Origin: UBA8752 sp036159995
Lineage (GTDB): Bacteria > Bacteroidota > Bacteroidia > Flavobacteriales_D > Sanyastnellaceae
Direction of reading: 5' to 3'
Length of the DNA stretch: 64,000 bases
Assembly: GCA_036159995.1 (NCBI GenBank)
Contig: JAYYEI010000002.1
Span: forward strand, 1 to 64,000
Every line of letters starts with the position of its first letter. The first letter of the stretch is position 1. Below the pieces are notes generated by a model. The model was not told the origin of the DNA. It saw nothing but the letters and a program-made list of their open reading frames with translations, and searched no databases. Shown piece after piece: positions 1-6,210 of this stretch. The translations under genes were made by a program, and so were the position numbers.

Positions 1-1
1 C

Positions 2-124
2 GTCAAACAAAAGGTCGCCTCCATGGAAGGCGTCGTGGACGCCGACGTTGAAGTCGTCTTCGAACCAGCGTGGACCCAGGACATGATGAGCGAAGAGGCC
101 AAACTGGAACTCGGATTCCTGTGA
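2..124 (+). CDS. SufT-like DUF59 iron-sulfur assembly protein, C-terminal fragment
   Basis: Only the last 40 codons lie in the window; the left edge cuts the gene. The tail VKQKVASMEGVVDADVEVVF followed by EPAW and a C-terminal ELGFL resembles the DUF59/MIP18 (SufT/PaaD-like) family, small proteins that help mature iron-sulfur clusters. The EPAWTQDMMSEEAK segment is the usual family C-terminal motif. The TGA stop overlaps the ATG of dxr in the pattern TGATG, so the two genes are probably translationally coupled. Dxr is not an Fe-S enzyme, although later steps of the same isoprenoid pathway (IspG/IspH) are. The family call rests on a short fragment. Confidence 0.7.
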   Translation, partial: VKQKVASMEGVVDADVEVVFEPAWTQDMMSEEAKLELGFL

Positions 125-1320
125 TGGAGCAGGTTCCCTACAGCGAGACCTTCGATCCCGGCGAAGGCCGGGGCCTGGCCATCCTTGGGTCGACCGGCTC
201 CATCGGCACCCAAGCCCTCGACGTCGTTCGCGCCCAGCCCGGCCGGTTCCGCGTCGAAGTGCTCACCGCGGGACGCAACGCCGACCTGCTCATCGAACAG
301 GCCCTTGAGTTCAAGCCCAATGCCGTCGCCATCGCCGACGAGACCCAAGGCCAGAAGGTGCGGGACGCCTTGTGGGAGCACGACATCAAAGCCTACGCCG
401 GCCAGGACGCCATCGCCCAATTGGTGGAGATGAACGGCATCGACATCGTGCTGACCGCCCTCGTCGGTTTCGCCGGCCTCCGGCCCACGATGAACGCCAT
501 TGCCGCCGGCAAACACATCGCCCTGGCCAACAAGGAGACGCTGGTCGTCGCCGGCGAGATCGTCATGGCCGCCGCCCGGGACCAAGGCGTGGACATCCTG
601 CCGGTCGACAGCGAGCACAGCGCCATCTTCCAATGCCTGGCGGGGGAGTTCCACAACCCCATCGAGAAGCTCATCCTGACGGCCTCTGGCGGCCCCTTCC
701 GGGGACGCGACCGGGCAAGCCTCGAAGGCGTCACCAAGGAACAAGCCCTGAAGCACCCGAACTGGGACATGGGCGCCAAAATCACGATCGACTCCGCTTC
801 CCTGATGAACAAGGGACTCGAGGTCATCGAGGCCCGCTGGCTGTTCGACGTGAAGGCCGGCGACATCGAGGTCGTGGTGCACCCGCAGAGCATCGTCCAC
901 AGCTGCGTTCAGTTCGAGGATGGCAGCATCAAGGCCCAGCTCGGACTGCCCGACATGAAGCTTCCCATCCAGTATGCGCTGGGCTACCCGAAGCGCCTGC
1001 AGAACGACTTTCCCCGCTTCTCCTTCGCCGATTACGCCAACCTCACCTTCGAGGCCCCGGACAAGGCCACGTTCCGCAACCTGCAGCTCGCCTACGCCGC
1101 CCTGGACGCGGGAGGGAGTGCCCCTTGCGTACTCAACGCCGCCAACGAAGTGGCCGTGGCGGCGTTCCTGCGCGATGAAGTGGGGTTCCTGGAAATGAGC
1201 GAAGTGCTCGAGCACGCCCTCAACTCGGTCTCGCACGTGGCGAAACCAGATCTGGAACAGCTTTTCGAATTGGACCGGGCCGCTCGCGAAGCCGCCCAGG
1301 ACCGCGTCAAACGGTCATGA
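124..1320 (+). CDS. dxr: 1-deoxy-D-xylulose 5-phosphate reductoisomerase
   Basis: This is the second enzyme of the MEP isoprenoid pathway: it isomerises and reduces DXP to 2-C-methyl-D-erythritol 4-phosphate with NADPH in the cytosol. The 398-aa product has the normal length. Visible motifs are the NADPH loop GSTGSIG (residues 22-28), ANKETLV, the metal-binding D-S-E triad in PVDSEHSAIFQ (D162, E164), the ASGGPFR loop and HPNWDMGAKITIDSASLMNK. An in-frame upstream ATG at 70 would lie inside the preceding gene and add an unrelated 18-residue tail, so the ATG at 124, overlapping the upstream stop, is preferred. The 3' end overlaps the convergent frr gene by 14 bp. Confidence 0.97.
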   Translation: MEQVPYSETFDPGEGRGLAILGSTGSIGTQALDVVRAQPGRFRVEVLTAGRNADLLIEQALEFKPNAVAIADETQGQKVRDALWEHDIKAYAGQDAIAQLVEMNGIDIVLTALVGFAGLRPTMNAIAAGKHIALANKETLVVAGEIVMAAARDQGVDILPVDSEHSAIFQCLAGEFHNPIEKLILTASGGPFRGRDRASLEGVTKEQALKHPNWDMGAKITIDSASLMNKGLEVIEARWLFDVKAGDIEVVVHPQSIVHSCVQFEDGSIKAQLGLPDMKLPIQYALGYPKRLQNDFPRFSFADYANLTFEAPDKATFRNLQLAYAALDAGGSAPCVLNAANEVAVAAFLRDEVGFLEMSEVLEHALNSVSHVAKPDLEQLFELDRAAREAAQDRVKRS

Positions 1321-1870
1321 TGTCCGCCTCCTTCGCGGAGATGCGGTCATCCACCTGCTTGCTATAGTCGTTGGTCAGCGTCTGGACATTGGCCTCTCCG
1401 GCCTTGATTGCGTCCTCACTGGCCCCGTCGTCCTTGGTCGCCTTGATCGCGTCGTTGGCGTCCTTCCGTGCATTCCGGATGGACACCTTGGCGTTCTCAC
1501 CGACCGCCTTGGCCTGCTTGGCCAAATCGCGTCGGCGCTCCTCGGTGAGCGCGGGCACGGAAATGATCAAGACCTCTCCATTGTTCATCGGGTTGAGACC
1601 GAGGTTCGCATTGGTGATGGCCATGGCGATGGGGTCGAGCATCGACTTCTCGTAAGCCTGGACAGTGAGCGTCCGCGGGTCGGTCGTGGAGACGTTGCCC
1701 ACCTGATTCAAGGGGGTCAGGGCGCCGTAATAGTCCACCTTGACGCTGTCCAGCATGCTGGGGTGCGCCTTGCCGGCACGGATCTTCCGGAGCTCGGTGT
1801 CGAGCCGGTCCATGGCCTTTTGCATGTCCTCTTTCGCCGAATCGTAGGCGAGGTCAATCATTTCACTCAT
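1307..1870 (-). CDS. frr: Ribosome recycling factor
   Basis: The 187-aa protein matches the family length of about 185 and starts MSEMIDLAYDSAKEDMQKAM. It contains the RAGKAHPSMLDSVKVDYYG segment and a C-terminal helical region rich in Lys and Asp. With EF-G it splits post-termination ribosomes into subunits. It follows pyrH by 3 bp on the same strand, the common bacterial pyrH-frr pair, so both are probably on one transcript. Its last codons overlap the end of dxr on the other strand. Confidence 0.97.
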   Translation of the reverse strand: MSEMIDLAYDSAKEDMQKAMDRLDTELRKIRAGKAHPSMLDSVKVDYYGALTPLNQVGNVSTTDPRTLTVQAYEKSMLDPIAMAITNANLGLNPMNNGEVLIISVPALTEERRRDLAKQAKAVGENAKVSIRNARKDANDAIKATKDDGASEDAIKAGEANVQTLTNDYSKQVDDRISAKEADIMTV

Positions 1871-1873
1871 GGG

Positions 1874-2581
1874 TCAAACGGTCACGATGGTGCCGACTTC
1901 CTCTCCCTCCACGATGCGAAGGAGGTTGCCAGGCTGGTTGATGTCGAATACGATGATGGGCAGCTTGTTCTCGTTGCACAGGGTGAACGCGGTCATGTCC
2001 ATGACCTTCAAGCCCCGCTGGAACACCTCCTCGAAAGAGAGGCTGCTGTAGCGTGTGGCATCCGGGTCCTTTTCCGGGTCAGCGGAGTAAATGCCGTCCA
2101 CCCGGGTGCCTTTCAGGATCACGTCAGCCTCGATCTCGATGGCCCGCAACGACGCGGCACTGTCGGTCGTGAAGAACGGATTCCCGGTGCCCGCGCCGAA
2201 AATGACCACGCGGCCCTTTTCAAGGTGGCGCATGGCCCGTCGCCGAATCACCGGCTCGGCGATGGCCTTCATCTCGATGGCGCTCTGCAACCGCGTGTCC
2301 ACTCCGATGTGCTCCAGGGCACTCTGCAAGGCCATGGCGTTGATCATCGTGGCCAGCATGCCCATGTAGTCTCCCTGGGTGCGCTCCATGCCGCCTTCCG
2401 CGGCCTGAACGCCTCGAAAGATGTTGCCTCCCCCGATGACGACCGCCACTTCCACCCCGGCCTTGACCAGGGCTTCCACCTCGTGGGCGTACAATGCAAG
2501 TTGCTGATTGTCAATGCCGAATTGCTTGCTGCCCATCAGGGCCTCACCACTCAGCTTCAGGAGGACGCGCCGATACTTCAT
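1874..2581 (-). CDS. pyrH: UMP kinase
   Basis: A 235-aa amino-acid-kinase-fold UMP kinase that makes UDP from UMP and ATP in pyrimidine nucleotide synthesis. It begins MKYRRVLLKLSGEALMG, has VVIGGGNIFRG, the DYMGMLATMINAMALQ segment, GTGNPFFTTDSAA and the C-terminal NLLRIVEGEEVGTIV. The frame is open 25 codons further upstream, but that extension would run through the tsf terminator hairpin and resembles nothing, so the ATG at 2581 is chosen. It lies between tsf (upstream) and frr (downstream); the hairpin after tsf suggests its own promoter or partial read-through. Confidence 0.97.
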   Translation of the reverse strand: MKYRRVLLKLSGEALMGSKQFGIDNQQLALYAHEVEALVKAGVEVAVVIGGGNIFRGVQAAEGGMERTQGDYMGMLATMINAMALQSALEHIGVDTRLQSAIEMKAIAEPVIRRRAMRHLEKGRVVIFGAGTGNPFFTTDSAASLRAIEIEADVILKGTRVDGIYSADPEKDPDATRYSSLSFEEVFQRGLKVMDMTAFTLCNENKLPIIVFDINQPGNLLRIVEGEEVGTIVTV

Positions 2582-2623
2582 CGGAGCAGCAAGATGCGAC
2601 CAATCTTGGCCCCGCCGCAAATG

Positions 2624-2652
2624 AAAACGGGCCCCCGATGTGGGAGCCCGTT
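2624..2652 (-). terminator. Rho-independent terminator after tsf
   Basis: On the minus strand AACGGGC (2652-2646) pairs with GCCCGTT (2632-2626), with an inner CCC/GGG pairing, and is followed by a T run. It begins 26 bp after the tsf stop and separates the rpsB-tsf transcript from pyrH-frr. Confidence 0.8.
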
Positions 2653-2677
2653 CCAATGTCGTTTGAACAGCAAGAAA

Positions 2678-3505
2678 TCAGTCGAGGCTGACCCGGCTGA
2701 ATCCGGTGATGGCGCGATCGCCACCAGCAGCCTCCTTGACGTAGTCGGCCACACTCTGCTTGTTGTTCTTGATGAAGGCCTGGTGCACCAGCGTCACCTC
2801 CTTGAACCACTTCTTCAGTCGGCCCTTGGCGATGTTGGCGGCCATCTCCTCCGGCTTGCCCTCCTTGATGGCGAGCTCCTTGCCAATCTCCAGCTCCTTG
2901 TCGATGGCAGCCTGGTCGATGCTGCTCTCGTCGAGGGCGATCGGGGACATGGCGGCCGCCTGCATGGCGACGTCTTTTCCGACCTGGGACTCCACGTCGC
3001 CGTTGAAGGCCACGAGGGTGCTCAGGCGGTTGCCTGGGTGGATGTAGGACACGACGGCGTCACCGGAGACCTGCTCGTAGCGGCTGACCTCAATGCGCTC
3101 ACCGAGGCGGCCCATCTGGTTGGTGATCTCCTCGCCAACCGTCACACCACTCGGGTGTGCGCAGCCGAGCAGGGCGTCTTTGTCCGCCGGAGCCTGAGCC
3201 ACGGCGATGTCGAGGATGCTCTGGGCAAAGGACACGTAGTCCGCGTTCTTGGCCACGAAGTCCGTCTCGCAGTTCAGGGAAATGATGCAGCCGCGGTTGC
3301 CGTCTGCATTGGTGGCGGCGAGGACGGCGCCCTCTCCAATCTCGTTGTCGCCACGCTTGGCGGCAATCTTCTGGCCCTTCTTGCGAAGGATTTCAATGGC
3401 CTTGTCGAAGTCGCCTTCGGCTTCAACGAGGGCCTTCTTGCAATCCATCATGCCAGCTCCGGTCTGCTTGCGGAGCTTGTTGACATCAGCAGCGGTAATG
3501 CTCAT
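2678..3505 (-). CDS. tsf: Elongation factor Ts
   Basis: EF-Ts is the guanine nucleotide exchange factor that recycles EF-Tu-GDP. The 275-aa protein opens with MSITAADVNKLRKQTGAGMM, giving the N-terminal UBA-like domain with the conserved RKxTGAGMMDCKKAL signature, then KKGQKIAAKRGDNEIGEG and the SLNCETDFVAKN core motif. It sits 32 bp downstream of rpsB in the near-universal rpsB-tsf arrangement and is followed by a hairpin terminator. Confidence 0.97.
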   Translation of the reverse strand: MSITAADVNKLRKQTGAGMMDCKKALVEAEGDFDKAIEILRKKGQKIAAKRGDNEIGEGAVLAATNADGNRGCIISLNCETDFVAKNADYVSFAQSILDIAVAQAPADKDALLGCAHPSGVTVGEEITNQMGRLGERIEVSRYEQVSGDAVVSYIHPGNRLSTLVAFNGDVESQVGKDVAMQAAAMSPIALDESSIDQAAIDKELEIGKELAIKEGKPEEMAANIAKGRLKKWFKEVTLVHQAFIKNNKQSVADYVKEAAGGDRAITGFSRVSLD

Positions 3506-3537
3506 GGTCTTGGGATGTAGGGGTTCGGTTTCAGTCT

Positions 3538-4458
3538 TCAGGCCTCCTTGTCGTCGGCCTGCTCTTCCTCGGCGGGAGCTTCCTCAGCGGCCGGAGCCTC
3601 CTCGGCGGGAGCTTCCTCAGCAGCCGGAGCCTCCTCGGCGGGAGCTTCCTCAGCAGCTGGAGCCTCCTCGGCGGGAGCTTCCTCAGCAGCCGGAGCCTCC
3701 TCGGCAGCAGCCTCTTCAGCGGCCGGAGCCTCCTCGGCAGCAACCTCTTTCTTCGGCGCATCCTTCTCGGAACCGCGCTCAGCCAAGCCTTCCTTCACGG
3801 CCTCGGTGATGGCGTCGACCACCGCCTTGATGGACTTGCTGGCGTCATCGTTTGCGGGAATCGGGAAGTCCACCGGGCGCGGGTCGCTGTTGGTGTCCAC
3901 CATCGCGATGACGGGGATGCCCAACTTCTTGGCCTCGGCCAGGGCAATGTGCTCCTTCATCACGTCCACGATGAAGACCGCAGCCGGGATGCGGTTCATG
4001 TCGGAGATGGAACCGAGGTTCTTCTCCAGCTTGGTACGCTGGCGGCTGACCTGCAGACGCTCACGCTTGGACATGGTGTTCAGCGTACCGTCGGCCTCCA
4101 TCTTATCGATCTGGGTCATCTTCCGAATGGCCTTGCGGATCGTCGCGAAGTTGGTGAGCATGCCACCGGACCAGCGCTCGGTCACGTAGGGCATGTTGAC
4201 GGACTGGGCCGCCTCGGTCACGATGTCCTTGGCCTGCTTCTTCGTGGCCACGAACAGGATGCGCTTGCCGCTCTTGGCAATCTGCTTGGCGGCGGCAGCG
4301 GCCTCGTCAACGAGGGCGACCGTCTTGTGCAGGTCAATGATGTGGATGCCCTTCTTCTCCGTGAAGATGTACGGGGCCATATGGGGGTTCCACTTCCGCT
4401 TGAGGTGTCCGAAGTGGGTTCCTGCTTGAAGCAGTTGGTCGAAATTGGTGCGTGCCAT
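3538..4458 (-). CDS. rpsB: 30S ribosomal protein S2 with a repetitive acidic tail
   Basis: The first about 235 residues are a standard S2: LLQAGTHFGHLKRKWNPHM at the N-terminus, DLHKTVALVDEAAAAAKQIA, ILFVATKKQAKDIV, YVTERWSGGMLTNFATI and GIPVIAMVDTNSDPRPVDFPIP with the following NDD. The remaining about 70 residues are an Ala/Glu/Pro tail built from an 11-residue repeat of the type APAEEAPAAEE, ending EEEQADDKEA. The tail is encoded by a 33-bp tandem repeat. S2 bridges the 30S body and head; the tail is beyond the conserved fold and probably disordered (inference). The gene is upstream of tsf and downstream of rplM-rpsI on the same strand. Confidence 0.96.
   Translation of the reverse strand: MARTNFDQLLQAGTHFGHLKRKWNPHMAPYIFTEKKGIHIIDLHKTVALVDEAAAAAKQIAKSGKRILFVATKKQAKDIVTEAAQSVNMPYVTERWSGGMLTNFATIRKAIRKMTQIDKMEADGTLNTMSKRERLQVSRQRTKLEKNLGSISDMNRIPAAVFIVDVMKEHIALAEAKKLGIPVIAMVDTNSDPRPVDFPIPANDDASKSIKAVVDAITEAVKEGLAERGSEKDAPKKEVAAEEAPAAEEAAAEEAPAAEEAPAEEAPAAEEAPAEEAPAAEEAPAEEAPAAEEAPAEEEQADDKEA
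3571..3745 (-). repeat. 33-bp tandem repeat inside rpsB
   Basis: The + strand motif ggagcctcctcggcgggagc starts at 3593, 3626, 3659, 3692 and 3725 with small changes, an exact 33-bp period in five copies. The period is a multiple of three and encodes the 11-residue Ala/Glu/Pro unit at the S2 C-terminus. Copy-number change by slippage would keep the frame. Confidence 0.9.
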
Positions 4459-4560
4459 GATGCTACGTTCCTGGGGTTTGGCAACGACGAGGTAGCTTCA
4501 ACAGAAGGTCCCCGACGTTTGGATGCTAGCTGTATATGCTGAGAAAGGGGTTGCTGGAGA

Positions 4561-4947
4561 TCAGCGCTTGGAAAACTGGAACTTCTTCCGCGCCTTCTTC
4601 TGGCCAAACTTCTTGCGCTCCACCATCCGCGGGTCGCGGGTGGTGAGGCCCTCGGCCTTCAGGGTGGGCTTGAGCTCCTCGTTCACTTCAATGAGTGCCT
4701 TGGAAATGGCGAGGCGGAGTGCCTCGGCCTGGCCCGTGATGCCGCCTCCGTCGAGGTTGGCCTTGATGTCGAACTGGTCGAGCGTCTCGGTCAGCAGGAA
4801 GGGCTGCTTCACCTTGTACTGAAGCGTGGGGAGCGGGAAGTACTCGGTGAGGTCCCGCTTGTTGATGGTCACTTTGCCCGTTCCCTGCGTCATGTAGACG
4901 CGGGCGATGGCGTTCTTCCGGCGACCGGAGGTGTTGATCGTCTGCAT
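4561..4947 (-). CDS. rpsI: 30S ribosomal protein S9
   Basis: A 128-aa S9 protein starting MQTINTSGRRKNAIARVYM, with VxGGGITGQAEALRLAISKAL in the middle (written here as the observed LDGGGITGQAEALRLAISKA) and the basic C-terminal tail RKKFGQKKARKKFQFSKR that reaches the P-site. The open frame extends further upstream but overlaps rplM; the ATG at 4947 gives the family length. It follows rplM by 5 bp in the conserved rplM-rpsI operon. Confidence 0.97.
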   Translation of the reverse strand: MQTINTSGRRKNAIARVYMTQGTGKVTINKRDLTEYFPLPTLQYKVKQPFLLTETLDQFDIKANLDGGGITGQAEALRLAISKALIEVNEELKPTLKAEGLTTRDPRMVERKKFGQKKARKKFQFSKR

Positions 4948-4952
4948 GAGAA

Positions 4953-5402
4953 TCAGGAGGGGATGGCGTGAGCGGTGGGTTGCTGGGCCTCGTGCTTGTG
5001 CTCGGCCCCCACGTATACGTGCATGTTCTTGAAAATGGCGCGGCCAAGGCGATTCTTCGGGAGCATGCCGCGGACGGCATTCTCCACGAGGCGCTCCGGC
5101 ATGCGGTCGCGAACCTCCTGGGCGGTGCGGCGGTACTGACCGCCCGGGTACCCGGAGAAGCGGATGTATTCCTTGTCCTCCCACTTGTTGCCCGTGAGTT
5201 CAACTTTCTCAGCGTTGATCACGATCACGTAGTCGCCACAATCGGCATGGGGAGTGAAGTTCACCTTGTGCTTGCCGCGCAGGAGGCGGGCAATTTCGCT
5301 GCACAGGCGACCGAGGCGCTGCCCTTCGGCATCCACCAGCAACCACTTCTTGTCAGCGTTCTCCTTGTTGACGGAGACGGTCTTGTAGCTCAACGTATCC
5401 AC
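4953..5402 (-). CDS. rplM: 50S ribosomal protein L13 (GTG start)
   Basis: The 149-aa L13 has WLLVDAEGQRLGRLCSEIA, LLRGKHKVNFTPHADCGDYV, the AEKVELTGNKW motif and GMLPKNRLGRAIFKNMHVY. No ATG precedes the conserved N-terminus; the GTG at 5402 gives VDTLSYKTVSVN, which matches the MDTLSYKT opening I know from Bacteroidota L13, so a GTG start is called. A good promoter lies 38-70 bp upstream, with a hairpin plus T run between it and the start codon. First gene of the rplM-rpsI operon. Confidence 0.95.
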   Translation of the reverse strand: MDTLSYKTVSVNKENADKKWLLVDAEGQRLGRLCSEIARLLRGKHKVNFTPHADCGDYVIVINAEKVELTGNKWEDKEYIRFSGYPGGQYRRTAQEVRDRMPERLVENAVRGMLPKNRLGRAIFKNMHVYVGAEHKHEAQQPTAHAIPS

Positions 5403-5416
5403 TGTGCTTCGAGTTG

Positions 5417-5438
5417 AAAAACCCCGGAAAATTCGGGG
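5417..5438 (-). promoter_or_regulatory. Hairpin with T run in the rplM leader
   Basis: On the minus strand CCCCG (5438-5434) and CGGGG (5426-5422) flank a 7-nt loop and are followed by five T. This has the form of an intrinsic terminator but sits between the rplM promoter and its GTG start, about 15 nt before the start codon. If transcription begins upstream of the stem it could attenuate rplM-rpsI; if it begins within the stem the hairpin would not form. Confidence 0.5.
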
Positions 5439-5439
5439 T

Positions 5440-5472
5440 GCGAATATAGTGGCAATTCCGATGGCCCACAAA
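5440..5472 (-). promoter_or_regulatory. Promoter of rplM-rpsI
   Basis: Minus strand: -33 element TTTG (5472-5469), a 20-bp spacer, and -7 box TATATTCGC (5448-5440). This fits the Bacteroidota sigma-ABfr pattern TTTG-N19-21-TAnnTTTG, with a C in the -7 box that recurs at several other promoters in this window. Confidence 0.7.
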
Positions 5473-5598
5473 CCCCTGTGGCACAAGGTTTCCAATGGTC
5501 CGCAGTGGACGGCAGCGCCCCTTCCGTCCGGACCACTTTCCCACAACCCGGACGCGGGCCTTCCACCGTGCTTCCGGACATCGTAAAATTGGCATGGA

Positions 5599-6210
5599 AT
5601 GACGGCACACGAACGGCACCCTCCCCACCCCGTCGGCGGCACCATCGAGGTCATCACGGGGCCCATGTTCTCCGGCAAGACCGAGGAGCTGCTGCGCCGC
5701 ATGCGCCGCGCTACCCTCGCCAAGCAGGCCGTCTGCCTCATCAAGCCCGCCCGGGACGACCGACACGGCACCACCGATGTGGTCAGCCATGACCTCCGCC
5801 GGCAACCCGCCATCGCAGTCGAACGGTCCGAAGACATCGAACGCCACCTGAACAGCCTCGACCGCATGCCGGATGTCGTGGTCGTCGACGAGGTCCAATT
5901 CTTCGATCTCGAGGTCGTCGACGTATGCAACCGGCTCGCCGACGCAGGCATCCGCGTGATTGTCGCCGGACTCGACCTGGATTACCTCGGGCGTCCCTTT
6001 GGCCCCCTGCCCCTGCTGCTCGCCCATGCCGAATACGTGACGAAGCTGCATGCGATCTGCTCCCGGACCGGCCGGCCCGCCCACTTCTCCCACCGCATCG
6101 AAGGCGGGGACGATCACGTGCAAATCGGCGGGTCCGAATCCTATGAGGCCCTGTCCCGCGAACCCTACAACGACGTCGTCGTCCGCGAACACCATCGGGA
6201 CGAGGCATGA
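5599..6210 (+). CDS. tdk: Thymidine kinase (type II)
   Basis: Phosphorylates thymidine in the pyrimidine salvage pathway. The 203-aa protein has a Walker A loop GPMFSGKT (residues 21-28), the catalytic DEVQFF (97-102) with the base Glu at 98, and the lasso/thymidine-binding stretch GLDLDYLGRPFGP. The zinc-binding cysteines typical of type II kinases are mostly lost: only C154 of ICSRTGRP remains in the usual region, with His nearby. The ATG at 5599 is used; murF-alr overlaps its stop by 4 bp, so coupling is likely. Confidence 0.95.
   Translation: MTAHERHPPHPVGGTIEVITGPMFSGKTEELLRRMRRATLAKQAVCLIKPARDDRHGTTDVVSHDLRRQPAIAVERSEDIERHLNSLDRMPDVVVVDEVQFFDLEVVDVCNRLADAGIRVIVAGLDLDYLGRPFGPLPLLLAHAEYVTKLHAICSRTGRPAHFSHRIEGGDDHVQIGGSESYEALSREPYNDVVVREHHRDEA

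Noticed and set aside
1763..3520. 585-codon + strand open frame opposite pyrH and tsf
   Set aside because: Covers two conserved minus-strand genes and a terminator; translation has no family match.
3571..3745. Regular 33-bp repeats resembling a small CRISPR array
   Set aside because: Units are contiguous without spacers, keep the reading frame of rpsB and encode an 11-residue repeat; no cas genes.
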